Shown: one piece after another, positions 37,805 to 46,469 of the stretch
How the letters are laid out: each line of letters starts with the position of its first letter
Numbering within the stretch: the stretch's first letter is position 1
Source: UTCHB3 sp002050155
Lineage (GTDB): Bacteria; Bacteroidota; Ignavibacteria; Ignavibacteriales; Ignavibacteriaceae
NCBI GenBank assembly: GCA_030584105.1
Contig: CP129491.1
Span: forward strand, 2,418,001-2,482,000
Direction of reading: 5' to 3'
DNA length: 64,000 bases
Notes under the pieces: model-generated
The model's input: only the letters and a program-made list of their open reading frames with translations
Database searches by the model: none
Told to the model about the DNA's origin: nothing
Translations under genes and position numbers: made by a program

Positions 37805-39172
37805 ATGGATATCTTTTTTGAAATAGAATGCTTAACAGAGCGATCAAAAGCTTTTTTAGGTGAGGAGATCAGAAAGAACTATCTCAAAAACTCTCAGAAA
37901 CGAGATGTTGGGAACCTTATCCTAAAACTCATTCAATATAATAAAGAAAATCTGCATTTTCTGGGAGTTGAAAGTATCACAGAGGGAAGTGACGATAAAG
38001 TTTCTGTTTACTTCAAATCCGGACAATATATCGGGGCAGTGCCGATAATTTCATCCAGTACAGGGCTTCCTGTAGCCGACTTTTTGGTTACACCTCGTTA
38101 TGTAAAATCAAAAGATTTTACGACTATAACAGATATTATTCAGAAAATTAAACACGACTTAGTAATTGAGTACAAAAAAGATTCAATTCTAAAATCAAAT
38201 AAAATTTTAGAACCCCCGTTGTTTTTAGAGGCTATAAAGTTTGTAAATGCCCTGCGCCAATTAGTAACCCAAAACTGGAATAAATTTCGGCAAGTAACCC
38301 GGTTATTGAATGAACCGGCAGGGAATGTCGATTGGGATGATTACGCCCGGAACGAATACAAAGTTGAGAGAAGACTAAAATTCTTGTGCAGGAAAAATGA
38401 ACTTTCATCTTTTCATCCTGAATACTGCCAAATAAAATATGTATATGAACTTTGCAAAAAGGAACTGCTTTCCACCAACACACCATTAAAAGTTAGATTA
38501 AATGTTTCTAACGATCTTCAATTTATCGACAAAAAATTGGAGTTCATCCCCCCAATGAGGGTATCAGCAATGGTAACCAGGGTTTCGGATCCACCAATAG
38601 TTAAACAATGTAAAGAGATCGCTAATCGTATTCTGCAAAACAAATTCGTTTCATCTTTGGCTTGGCGGGTTAATTTATCCGAACTGTATGAAAGATACAT
38701 TCAGTACATATTTAAATTGGTCAGCCAACGATATGGCGGTAAAGTTATTAATAATTCTCAATTGCGTGAAGTGGGGCAGGCTCCGGTAGGATGGAAATTA
38801 AAGCACCTTAGCCCGGATATCATATACGAAACCAGAGATGAAACAATAATGATCGATGCAAAATACAAATCCCATCTTTATAATACAGATTCTTCCACAG
38901 ACTCACTGAAAGAAGAACACCGGCACGATCTTCATCAAATTCTGGCTTACTCTTCTTTCACAAAATTTCCAGAATCAAACCAAAAAACAGCTTTTCTTTG
39001 CTACCCATCGTCTGAACCATACCATTTTAAGTTAAAATACAATAGTTTGCAGAGAGATTTCATTAACCGTGTTATACTTCTTGGCGTCCCGTTCGATTTG
39101 GGCCAGTCTGCAAAAGTAGTTGATGAAATTCTTATGATAATTAAATCTTTGCCCTCTGAAAAAGCAGCATAG
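37805..39172 (+). CDS. mcrC: McrC-like nuclease subunit
   Basis: 455 residues. C-terminal PD-(D/E)xK nuclease core is visible as HLSPDIIYETRDE followed by MIDAKYKS (Asp, Asp-x-Lys), then a helix HDLHQILAYSSF typical of McrC. The N-terminal part should bridge to the McrB hexamer. Together with McrB it cleaves DNA carrying modified cytosine, a defence against modified phage DNA. The pair is flanked by the repeat copy B upstream and 66-bp repeats downstream, in a low-GC gene island; horizontal transfer is inferred. Confidence 0.9.
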   Translation: MDIFFEIECLTERSKAFLGEEIRKNYLKNSQKRDVGNLILKLIQYNKENLHFLGVESITEGSDDKVSVYFKSGQYIGAVPIISSSTGLPVADFLVTPRYVKSKDFTTITDIIQKIKHDLVIEYKKDSILKSNKILEPPLFLEAIKFVNALRQLVTQNWNKFRQVTRLLNEPAGNVDWDDYARNEYKVERRLKFLCRKNELSSFHPEYCQIKYVYELCKKELLSTNTPLKVRLNVSNDLQFIDKKLEFIPPMRVSAMVTRVSDPPIVKQCKEIANRILQNKFVSSLAWRVNLSELYERYIQYIFKLVSQRYGGKVINNSQLREVGQAPVGWKLKHLSPDIIYETRDETIMIDAKYKSHLYNTDSSTDSLKEEHRHDLHQILAYSSFTKFPESNQKTAFLCYPSSEPYHFKLKYNSLQRDFINRVILLGVPFDLGQSAKVVDEILMIIKSLPSEKAA

Positions 39173-39225
39173 GGAAATTATGGCAATATAAGGGGTGGCA
39201 TAAGCATGGATGAGTTATCCTGTAG

Positions 39226-39380
39226 AAAAAGCGACTTAGAATAATTCAGATTAAGTGAAGTGCCGAGTTAGCATTGATAGGTTCCCTTATAAAAAAGCGA
39301 CTCAGAATAATTCAGATTGAGTGAAGTGCCAGGTTAGCCGGGTGTATCTAACCGACAGAAGAAATTGCTTAGAATAATTG
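39226..39380. repeat. 66-bp spaced tandem repeat, about three copies
   Basis: AAAAAGCGACTTAGAATAAT followed by TCAGATTAAGTGAAGTGCC at 39226, again at 39292, and a shortened copy (TTGCTTAGAATAATT) at 39366; CTTAGAATAATT spacing is 66 and 67 bp. Confidence 0.85.
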
Positions 39381-39444
39381 AGACATCAAACTTGAGAAAT
39401 TCTGTATATTGCATAAGTTTTTTGAATAATTTTGAGAGATACAA

Positions 39445-40671
39445 ATGGAAGATCACAAGAATATTAGCTTTGAATCGATGTGTGTGCATGCTGGGATTGA
39501 CGAATATGAGTTTGGTTCGGTAGTTCCGCCCATTTATCAGACCTCAACTTTCAAGTTCAAATCGGCTCAGCACGGTGCGGCACTTTTTGCCGGCGAGGGG
39601 AAGGGACATATCTATACCCGGATGAGCAATCCAACAATTGAAGCGATGGAAGACTCCGTTGCCGCGTTAGAAGGTGGCGCCAAAGCCTTAGGTTGCGCAA
39701 GTGGAATGGCAGCGATTAATGTTGTTTTCGCAACTTTTCTTTCCGCGGGCGACCATGTTCTCTGCTCACAAGCGGTTTACGGGCCCACAAACACGCTTTT
39801 AAGAACGGTTTACACGCGCTTCGGCGTGGAAGTGTCGTTCGTTGACACTTCTGACCTCAACGCAGTAAAAGAGGCAATGCGCCCGGAGACAAAATTGGTT
39901 TACATTGAAACACCGGGTAACCCAACGCTTGCAATAAGTGATTTGGGCGAAATTGTTAAAATTGCCCACGAGGGTGGCGCAAAAGTGTGCGTTGACAACA
40001 CTTTTATGTCGCCTGCACTTCAAAAACCGTTCGAGTTTGGCGCGGATGTGGTTGTTCACTCGATGACAAAATTTTTAAACGGGCACGCAGATGTAGTGGC
40101 GGGGATAATCGTGGTGAAAGAGCCCTCGGACTATTCGCCGCTTAAAAAAGTGTTGAACCAAACCGGCGGTGTTATTGACCCATTTAATTCGTTTTTGGTT
40201 CACAGAGGGATTAAAACCCTCGCTTTAAGAATGGAAAGGCACTGCGAAAACGCTCAAAAAGTGGCAGAATTTCTCGAAAAGCACGATTTGATTCAGTCGG
40301 TTACTTATCCCGGGCTTCGCTCTCACCCGCACTATTTCACGGGGCTGAAGCAGCATAAAGGGCACGGCGGTATGATTACTTTCCACCTTAAGGGGGGATA
40401 CGATGCGGGCGAAATTATGATGAACTCGGTTAAACTTTGCCAGTTAGCGGTGAGTTTGGGCGGAGTTGAAACTCTGATTCAGCACCCGGCAAGTATGACT
40501 CACTTCTCGATGGGACCCGATGCCAGAAAAGAAGCCGGAATTGACGAAGGTATGGTTCGCCTTTCCGTAGGGATTGAACACTACAAAGATATAATCAAAG
40601 ACTTGGAAGCCGCCCTCTATGAGGTTGGCGAAGCGCTCACTGTTAAACAGGAGAAAAACCTGTTCAGATAG
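39445..40671 (+). CDS. PLP-dependent trans-sulfuration enzyme (methionine/cystathionine gamma-lyase family)
   Basis: 408 residues. VPPIYQTSTF, YTRMSNPT, the phosphate-binding SGMAAIN, ETPGNP, VDNTFMSP and the PLP lysine in HSMTKFLNGH (about residue 208) are all family hallmarks. The C-terminal SLGGVETLIQHPASMTH fits gamma-lyases. Methionine gamma-lyases usually have a Cys after the YG motif; here the position reads VYGPTNT, so cystathionine gamma-lyase or another trans-sulfuration activity is equally possible. Single gene, ended by the hairpin at 40812. Confidence 0.88.
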   Translation: MEDHKNISFESMCVHAGIDEYEFGSVVPPIYQTSTFKFKSAQHGAALFAGEGKGHIYTRMSNPTIEAMEDSVAALEGGAKALGCASGMAAINVVFATFLSAGDHVLCSQAVYGPTNTLLRTVYTRFGVEVSFVDTSDLNAVKEAMRPETKLVYIETPGNPTLAISDLGEIVKIAHEGGAKVCVDNTFMSPALQKPFEFGADVVVHSMTKFLNGHADVVAGIIVVKEPSDYSPLKKVLNQTGGVIDPFNSFLVHRGIKTLALRMERHCENAQKVAEFLEKHDLIQSVTYPGLRSHPHYFTGLKQHKGHGGMITFHLKGGYDAGEIMMNSVKLCQLAVSLGGVETLIQHPASMTHFSMGPDARKEAGIDEGMVRLSVGIEHYKDIIKDLEAALYEVGEALTVKQEKNLFR

Positions 40672-40698
40672 GGACAGGGATTTTTCGCTGAACATTGG

Positions 40699-40785
40699 AT
40701 TGATTCACTTCCGGTTAATTTTCAACCGACAGTTTGGTGAAAAATTAATTCAAATTAAATTGATTCATATCCGGTTGGTTTTATA
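40699..40785. repeat. 60-bp spaced repeat pair downstream of the lyase gene
   Basis: ATTGATTCACTTCCGGTTAA and ATTGATTCATATCCGGTTGG, 60 bp apart. Confidence 0.6.
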
Positions 40786-40811
40786 AGCGCATTAAAAGAA
40801 CCAAAAATATA

Positions 40812-40850
40812 AAAAAGCACAGAAGCGATTTAAGTTTCTGTGCTTTTTTT
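40812..40850 (+). terminator. Intrinsic terminator
   Basis: AAAAAGCACAGAA pairs with TTCTGTGCTTTTT around an 11-base loop; the T tract is part of the 3' arm, and the A tract on the 5' side makes it work for either strand. It separates the lyase gene from the convergent upp gene. Confidence 0.85.
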
Positions 40851-40997
40851 TATATCTTCAAAAAAACGAGCGATTTCAAAGAGTGGATAATAGTTCGGAA
40901 AAACAAAACAAGCTTTTGCAGCAGAGCCGCTGCGAAATTCTATTATCTTTACCCGGAAGCCAACAGGCGAAAAAGCAAAAAAATGTTATCCTGCCGT

Positions 40998-41627
40998 TTA
41001 CAAGGTACCAAAAACCCTGTCACCGGCGTCGCCGAGTCCGGGTACAATGTATCCTTTTTCGTTCAACCCTCTGTCGAGATTAGCAGTGTATATCGAGACA
41101 TCGCTGTGGTCGTTGAGAATTCTTTGCACACCCTCGGGAGACGAAATAATTGCAGCGATAACGATATGCTTGGCACCATTTCCCTTGAGAATTTTAATAG
41201 CGGATGAAACACTTCCCCCGGTTGCAAGCATAGGGTCAAGTATAATTACGAGTGAGTGTTCAAGTTCTTTCGGTGTTTTGTAGTAATAATCGATCGGCTC
41301 TAAGGTTTCTTCGTTTCTCTTAATACCGATGTGCCCCATTTTCGCCTGCGGCAACAATTCTAAGAAAGCGTTAGCCATCGAAAGCCCTGCTCTTAAAATG
41401 GGCACAAGCACAATTGGTGAGGCAAATTTTTTCCCACGGGTAAGCTCCAAAGGTGTTTCAATCTCCACTTCCCTCATCTTGATATGGTCGCTCATCGCTA
41501 TGCATAATGAATATGCAATTCTGTCAAGCGCTGTTCTGAAATCTCTGTGCGGTGTGTTTTTATCTCGCAGGTAGGTAATATCTCTTAGCACGAGGTTGTT
41601 GCTTACAACGGTAAGATTATTGTTCAT
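40998..41627 (-). CDS. upp: Uracil phosphoribosyltransferase
   Basis: Makes UMP from uracil and PRPP in pyrimidine salvage. 209 residues from ATG 41627, preceded by GGAG; an open extension of 31 codons upstream overlaps the neighbouring gene and is rejected. VPILRAGLSMANAFLELLP, the PRPP loop LDPMLATGGSVSSAI and the C-terminal uracil site YIVPGLGDAGDRVFGT are diagnostic. It lies 10 bases after the membrane protein gene on the same strand, suggesting co-transcription. Confidence 0.95.
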   Translation of the reverse strand: MNNNLTVVSNNLVLRDITYLRDKNTPHRDFRTALDRIAYSLCIAMSDHIKMREVEIETPLELTRGKKFASPIVLVPILRAGLSMANAFLELLPQAKMGHIGIKRNEETLEPIDYYYKTPKELEHSLVIILDPMLATGGSVSSAIKILKGNGAKHIVIAAIISSPEGVQRILNDHSDVSIYTANLDRGLNEKGYIVPGLGDAGDRVFGTL

Positions 41628-41637
41628 TCTACTCCAT

Positions 41638-42030
41638 TCATTTGATTTTTTGGGCGGTTTTATCGTCGATGATAACTTTGAAGAACCTGATTCCGGTAAA
41701 AATTGCAACAGCAAGAACAAGAAATGTGAAAAGCCATGCGAAGATCACCCGGTCGTTCAAGTAGCCCGTTAAGGCAATCGCCTCCAGAATGACGATAGTA
41801 AGAAAGAAAGGGATGAACCGCTTTCTAGTGGGCATAGGGGAATCAGGATCGTAATAAGAGCCGTACAGGTATTTTTTTTGTTTATCAATCGGCAGCTGAA
41901 AATCTCTTTCAGGGGTTTCCGACATGCCTTTTTGTTTCCGGTAGTTTCTGAAAGCGAAATAAGACGCACTCAGAATTGCGAGGCTGAAAACCGCCGGCAA
42001 CAGGAAAACAAGGATATCAATAAAAAGCAT
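41638..42030 (-). CDS. Small membrane protein, unknown
   Basis: 130 residues from ATG 42030 (AAAGG upstream). Three hydrophobic segments: IDILVFLLPAVFSLAILSAS near the start, FIPFFLTIVILEAIALTGYL, and FAWLFTFLVLAVAIFTGI. Between the first two is a polar stretch (QLPIDKQKKYLYGSYYDPDS). I do not recognise a family. It precedes upp by 10 bases and follows the EVE gene by about 90 bases. Confidence 0.6.
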   Translation of the reverse strand: MLFIDILVFLLPAVFSLAILSASYFAFRNYRKQKGMSETPERDFQLPIDKQKKYLYGSYYDPDSPMPTRKRFIPFFLTIVILEAIALTGYLNDRVIFAWLFTFLVLAVAIFTGIRFFKVIIDDKTAQKIK

Positions 42031-42119
42031 TGAACCTTTTAAAAAATTACCAAATACAGTTACAAAGATAAAGAAATTAAGCGAACGAGGTTGCTGCAAA
42101 TATAAGCGCTAAGGCCGGT

Positions 42120-42584
42120 TTAACCTTTGCTCATTTTAAGAATCTCTTGGAAGTGGCTCTCGCTCACGGGGAAGACCGAAAGTCTGTTCCCTTTTCGTAC
42201 TAAAATCATATCTTCCAGCAGTGGATTTTCTTTAACTTCCTGAAGAGTAACCGGTCTTTTGAATTTTTCTTTCAGTTTGAGGTCCACCATGAACCAAGTT
42301 GGTTTTTCAGGAGTTGAAGTGGGGTCATAGTGCTTGGAATCGGGGTCGAATGCAGTAGTGTCGGGGTATCCCTCTTTCACCACTTCACACCATCCCATAA
42401 CGCAAAGCGGATCGGCATTGCTGTGGTAAAAAAGTACTTTATCGCCCATTTTCATCGAGTCGCGCAGGAAATTTCGTGCCTGATAGTTTCTTACACCATC
42501 CCAGCAGGTGGTTTGTTGCGGCGAATTTGCAAGGTCATCGATTGAAAAAACATCGGGTTCAGATTTAACAAGCCAGTAGTTCAT
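42120..42584 (-). CDS. EVE domain-containing protein
   Basis: 154 residues. MNYWLVKSEPDVFSIDDL, TCWDGVRNYQARNFLRDSMK, GDKVLFYHSNADP, FMVDLKL and the final RLSVFPVSESHFQEIL are the standard EVE (PUA-like fold, Thymocyte nuclear protein 1 type) sequence. EVE domains bind modified bases in nucleic acid (family knowledge); in some genomes they are the recognition part of McrBC-type systems. Here it is a stand-alone gene 3 kb from mcrBC on the other strand; a link is not shown. Confidence 0.92.
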   Translation of the reverse strand: MNYWLVKSEPDVFSIDDLANSPQQTTCWDGVRNYQARNFLRDSMKMGDKVLFYHSNADPLCVMGWCEVVKEGYPDTTAFDPDSKHYDPTSTPEKPTWFMVDLKLKEKFKRPVTLQEVKENPLLEDMILVRKGNRLSVFPVSESHFQEILKMSKG

Positions 42585-42607
42585 CGTTATCTCCTATGTT
42601 TGTTAGT

Positions 42608-42685
42608 CGTTGTGCGTTAAATATTTGTCGTTCAATGTGGGGTGCTAACTGTTGTGTGCTAAATATTTGTCGTTCAGTCTTAGTT
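42608..42685. repeat. 43-bp spaced repeat pair
   Basis: GTTGTGCGTTAAATATTTGT with CGTTCA near 42608 and GTTGTGTGCTAAATATTTGT with CGTTCA near 42651, between the EVE and DUF1579 genes. Confidence 0.7.
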
Positions 42686-42741
42686 GTTAACCGCGCAGTG
42701 CTTAGATTTTAACTGTTACTCACCCGCAGGTAAACCCAAAA

Positions 42742-43302
42742 TCAATTTTTTCGTTTGAACTCAGCGGTAATATATGACCTAAAGGTGCCATCCGATAGTA
42801 GAAAATCAACTGAATATTTAATCAGGTCATCGCTTTCAAAATCGTAAACAATTCTAAATTCCTGGTTTTCCTGTGTAACATAGTCCATCGTACTTCCCTC
42901 GAACAAAAACTTGTTTTCTCCTGCGGAATAATCCCCATAAGCGGAAATGGCAAAATTCCCCAGTTCATCCATCGAATAAAGGGTGTATTTTTGCAATCGG
43001 ATATCGTAGCCCAGATATGCAATCGAGGTGATCGACATGCCAAAAGCTATGTTCTGTGAACGGGATTCAATGAACCTGCCGCCCAAAACAACTTTGTTTT
43101 CTGCGTGCCCGGTTCCTTTCAGAGGTTTTTTTTGCGCATCATCGAAGTAAAACCGGATGTCAACATCCCACTCGCCCTCAAACTGAGCGAGCGCTTCGTG
43201 TTCAGGGAGAACAAGCGTCAGCTCTTCAAGTGTTGACCATTTGTTCGTCTGCCCGAGAGTGACAGCAACGGAAGCAATAAATAATATAAAAAATTTCTTC
43301 AT
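42742..43302 (-). CDS. Secreted DUF1579-like protein
   Basis: 186 residues with a signal peptide (KKFFILFIASVAVTLGQ). The mature part has FEGEWDVDIRFYFD, a GTGHAENKVVLGGRFIESR segment and IAYLGYDIRLQKYTLYSMDELG, the pattern of DUF1579 lipocalin-like beta-barrels, function unknown. Single gene, probably periplasmic. Confidence 0.75.
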   Translation of the reverse strand: MKKFFILFIASVAVTLGQTNKWSTLEELTLVLPEHEALAQFEGEWDVDIRFYFDDAQKKPLKGTGHAENKVVLGGRFIESRSQNIAFGMSITSIAYLGYDIRLQKYTLYSMDELGNFAISAYGDYSAGENKFLFEGSTMDYVTQENQEFRIVYDFESDDLIKYSVDFLLSDGTFRSYITAEFKRKN

Positions 43303-43455
43303 CGTAAAAATGTATGATTCTATTTTTTCAATATAAACGCCCTAAAAATTCAAAAGTCCTGAAAGCTTTAGTGGAAATTCAGCGGAAATTTTTCTTGAAT
43401 TTGGCTGCACTTTTATGATTCATTCTTTTTAAAGAGCCCTAAAATCCTTTTGTGG

Positions 43456-43515
43456 CACCCTCCTGTGCCCTTTTAACCCGGCTACACCCTCCTATCCTTT
43501 CAACCCGGCTGCAAC
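43456..43515. repeat. Short tandem repeat upstream of the DUF1579 gene
   Basis: CACCCTCCTGTGCCCTTTTA with ACCCGGCT, then CACCCTCCTATCCTTTCAAC with CCGGCT, about 29 bp apart. Confidence 0.6.
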
Positions 43516-43575
43516 TTTTTTTCTTTTCTCTCTTTTTTTTTAACTTGCCCATATATGCCCAACCGGGCGGCAGTT

Positions 43576-44661
43576 TCAACGGTTAAGCAGCCCGTCAACA
43601 ACGCGTGAGGCTGCCTGTCCATCCCACAGATCGGGGATTGCGCCTTTTTTCACATTTCCGGCGAGCAGGTCATCCAACGCGGCGAAAACATTCCGAAAAT
43701 CTGTCCCGGCGAGGATATTTGTCCCCACTTCCACGGTAATCGGGCGTTCGGTATTATCTCGCACGGTAATGCAGGGGACGCCGAGATAAGTCGTTTCCTC
43801 CTGCACACCGCCTGAATCGGTAACCACCACCTTGGCATATCTCATAACATGCAGAAAATCAAGGTAGCTTAACGGCTCGGTCATAATCAGGTTTTCATCG
43901 TCAATTTCCGCGCCGAAGTTCTTCATATTTGCGCGCGTTCTGGGGTGAATCGGGAAGAGAATCTTATGATTTCGCCCATATTTAGCCACAAAATCGCGCA
44001 AGTTCACAAAAAATTCCGCTGTATCCACATTTGCCGGGCGATGGAAAGTAAGCAGAATATACTCGCCCGGTTTCACGCCAAGCCTGTCGGAAGTGTCGCT
44101 TTCTTCCACTTTGGGCAGAAAGTTAACCAAAGTATCGATCATGCAGTTTCCGGTAAAAATTATTTTTTCATCCGGCACGCCTTCATTTTTCAGGTTCTCC
44201 AATCCGCTTTTTTCGGTAACAAACAGGTAATCGGAAATGGCATCAGTCAGCAGACGGTTTATTTCTTCGGGCATTGTGCGGTCGAAGCTTCTTAGCCCGG
44301 CTTCGATGTGCCCCAACTTAATGTGGAGTTTCACGGCAACCAACCCGCAGGCAATGGTTGAGTTCACATCGCCAGCAACCAGCACAACATCCGGCTGCAT
44401 TTCCAAACAAACTTTTTCAAATTCGGTCATAATGTTTGCGGTTTGAACTGCGTGCGATGCGCTCCCCACGCCGAGGTAGAAATCCGGCTCGGGAATCCCT
44501 AATTGCTGAAAAAAGACATCCGACATCTTCACATCGTAGTGCTGCCCCGTGTGACAAAGCCGCACCTCTGCTTTATCGGGGTGTTTTTTGAACTCCTTAT
44601 AAACGGGCGCAACCTTCATAAAGTTCGGTCGGGCGCCCACAACTAATAATATTTTCTTCAT
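43576..44661 (-). CDS. wecB: UDP-N-acetylglucosamine 2-epimerase (non-hydrolysing)
   Basis: Interconverts UDP-GlcNAc and UDP-ManNAc for surface polysaccharides. 361 residues. VVGARPNFMKVAPV, CHTGQHYD, VAGDVNSTIA, HIEAGLRSFDRTMPEEINR, TFHRPANVD, PIHPRTR and TDSGGVQEETTYLGVPCIT are the full set of WecB/MnaA motifs. Single gene; no mannosaminuronic acid dehydrogenase follows here. Confidence 0.95.
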   Translation of the reverse strand: MKKILLVVGARPNFMKVAPVYKEFKKHPDKAEVRLCHTGQHYDVKMSDVFFQQLGIPEPDFYLGVGSASHAVQTANIMTEFEKVCLEMQPDVVLVAGDVNSTIACGLVAVKLHIKLGHIEAGLRSFDRTMPEEINRLLTDAISDYLFVTEKSGLENLKNEGVPDEKIIFTGNCMIDTLVNFLPKVEESDTSDRLGVKPGEYILLTFHRPANVDTAEFFVNLRDFVAKYGRNHKILFPIHPRTRANMKNFGAEIDDENLIMTEPLSYLDFLHVMRYAKVVVTDSGGVQEETTYLGVPCITVRDNTERPITVEVGTNILAGTDFRNVFAALDDLLAGNVKKGAIPDLWDGQAASRVVDGLLNR

Positions 44662-44854
44662 CTAATCAGAATTATCGCAAAAAATTAAAAATTATCTTTG
44701 CAAGATGTGAAATTTTTCCGTGTTAACGGGTGTTTTTAGTGAGAGCTAAGGCTTTTAACGGGTGAACAAAGGGTGTGCCGTGGTTATCAGCCCGGTGCAA
44801 AATTTGGAAATAACCCGGGTGCAAAATTTGGAAAAAATGATGTTTTCACTCAAA

Positions 44855-44960
44855 TTGCGGTCTTAGATATACTTCTGCGACAATTCTTTGCGGAGTGCAT
44901 CCACCTCTTGCGGTCTTAGATATACTTCTGCAGCCATTCTTTTCGGAGTGCATCCACCTC
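44855..44960 (-). repeat. 53-bp tandem copy of the 3' end of the serine hydrolase gene
   Basis: 44908-44960 includes the last 14 codons and stop of the gene; 44855-44907 repeats it downstream with few changes, reading EVDALRKELSQKYI and TAA when translated. The copy lies just after the real stop and is untranslated. Confidence 0.85.
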
Positions 44961-46058
44961 CTTTTTTTTGCCTTTAAGGAAGTGATCCGCCTCTTCAATC
45001 AATATCATACGGAAGAAAAAGCCAAATTCTAAGAACTTCTCGGAGATTTTCAGTGCCTGTTTCGGCGGAACCACAGTGTCGTTAGTGCCGTGGATAATCA
45101 GATATTTGCAGTTTCGGGGGAGTTGATCTGCAAAAGCGACAGCAGAGCGCGCCTCGTATGTGCCGGTGCCTTCGGTTTTCACTAAGTTTTGAATTATTTC
45201 GTTAATTCTGGGTACCGTGTTGCAGCACTCGGCGATATCCGCGATGCCTCCGGAGATTACCGCCACTTTAATATCGGGTCTTTTTCTCAGAGCGAGATAC
45301 GCCATCAGCCCACCACGGCTCCACCCTTCCATCGCCCAGCGTGAAGTGTCAGCAAAAGGAATTTCTTCAGCAATTTTCATCAGATTCAGAATGTCGTTAA
45401 GCTCACTTCCGCCAAATTCGTCGGGGTTATCGTCGTCCGCAGCGTGCCTGTACATCGAGGCGAAGACCACAAAGCCCCACGAAGCTAATTGCCCGAACAT
45501 CCCTTTTGCGGTGAAGTTATCAATCAAGCCTCTCTCTTTTGTGCCGCCCCTGTTCCAGATTATGCAGGGAAGTTTTGTATTTTTTGCATCGGTTTCTGTT
45601 CCCGCCCCGGTTCCGGTTTTTGCTTTGGTTTCTGATGAGGTTGTTGTAACACTGTTTGTTTCGTTGTCCGCTGAAGTTGCTGCTGCGCCCACCACCCCTG
45701 AACCCTGCCCGCCGTCAGGAGAAGAACCACCACCAAACCGATTGCCCACCACCCCTGAAGCCTGCCCGCCGTCAGCGAAAGAACCACCACCAAACCGATT
45801 GCCCACCGCCCCTGAACCCTGCCCGCCGTTAAGGGAAGAACCTTCTGCCCCGCCCAAAAAGGGCTGAAGCCCGGCAGCTACGCCCGCCAATTCTTTCGGA
45901 TAGGCGAAAAAGCCGGTTACCTCGCAGCCGTCGGAAATATATGTGATAGCTTCGGTTACAGTTCCGTCAATTGCCTCCGTGCCCCACCCGGATCTAAGCA
46001 TTTGAAGCTGCTGCTCAGGAAGTGATATAACCTCCCTGTGGATTATTTTTGTCTCCAT
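44916..46058 (-). CDS. Prolyl-oligopeptidase-like serine hydrolase with repeat insert
   Basis: 380 residues, no signal peptide. The nucleophile elbow GWSRGG (Ser about 246), the Asp in HGTNDTVVPP and the His in EEADHFLKG form the triad of an S9-like alpha/beta hydrolase. KLPCIIWNRGGTKERG is the oxyanion strand. Between FFAYPKE and that strand (residues about 69-126) sits a Gly-rich insert made of an 18-residue repeat (NRFGGGSFADGGQASGVVG and variants) plus a Thr/Ser/Lys linker. The hydrolase fold appears otherwise complete. The 3' end is duplicated downstream. Confidence 0.8.
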   Translation of the reverse strand: METKIIHREVISLPEQQLQMLRSGWGTEAIDGTVTEAITYISDGCEVTGFFAYPKELAGVAAGLQPFLGGAEGSSLNGGQGSGAVGNRFGGGSFADGGQASGVVGNRFGGGSSPDGGQGSGVVGAAATSADNETNSVTTTSSETKAKTGTGAGTETDAKNTKLPCIIWNRGGTKERGLIDNFTAKGMFGQLASWGFVVFASMYRHAADDDNPDEFGGSELNDILNLMKIAEEIPFADTSRWAMEGWSRGGLMAYLALRKRPDIKVAVISGGIADIAECCNTVPRINEIIQNLVKTEGTGTYEARSAVAFADQLPRNCKYLIIHGTNDTVVPPKQALKISEKFLEFGFFFRMILIEEADHFLKGKKKEVDALRKEWLQKYI

Positions 46059-46469
46059 AATTCAATAGTGATAATTGCAAAATCTAAAAATCTTAAGTTT
46101 AAATTAAGAAAAAGTGCCTTTTAAACATTAAACCAGCTTCATAGGCTTCATAACTTTCATCGCATTACATAAGCTTCACAGGACCATTGCTTTTATAAGC
46201 TAAACAAGCTTCATCGCTTTCGCACAACTTGTTGCGGCTTCATCAGCAATATTAGCTGCTTCCACCGCTTTCATAAGCTAAGCAAGCTTCATATTTTTTA
46301 CGCCACCCGCAGTTGCCCGCAAAAAATCCAACCACCATCAGGGCAGCCCGCATCGGAGTTTACATACCGGTTCTGTCTCCGGTATATTTTTACAGCTCAC
46401 GGTTTTCGGCGCAGCCTCCAACAGCCCTCTCTGCCCGGAAAAAGCACTATAACAGAGCAACACTTAAAT
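46059..46469. other. Spacer with degenerate repeats between the hydrolase and the metal pump operon
   Basis: From 46130 to 46300 variants of CATAAGCTAAACAAGCTTCA and CATCGCTTTC recur every 18-30 bases. No gene. Confidence 0.55.

Noticed and set aside
40998..41720. Longer upp start at 41720
   Set aside because: The extension overlaps the neighbouring membrane protein gene and has no upp-like sequence; ATG 41627 has GGAG.
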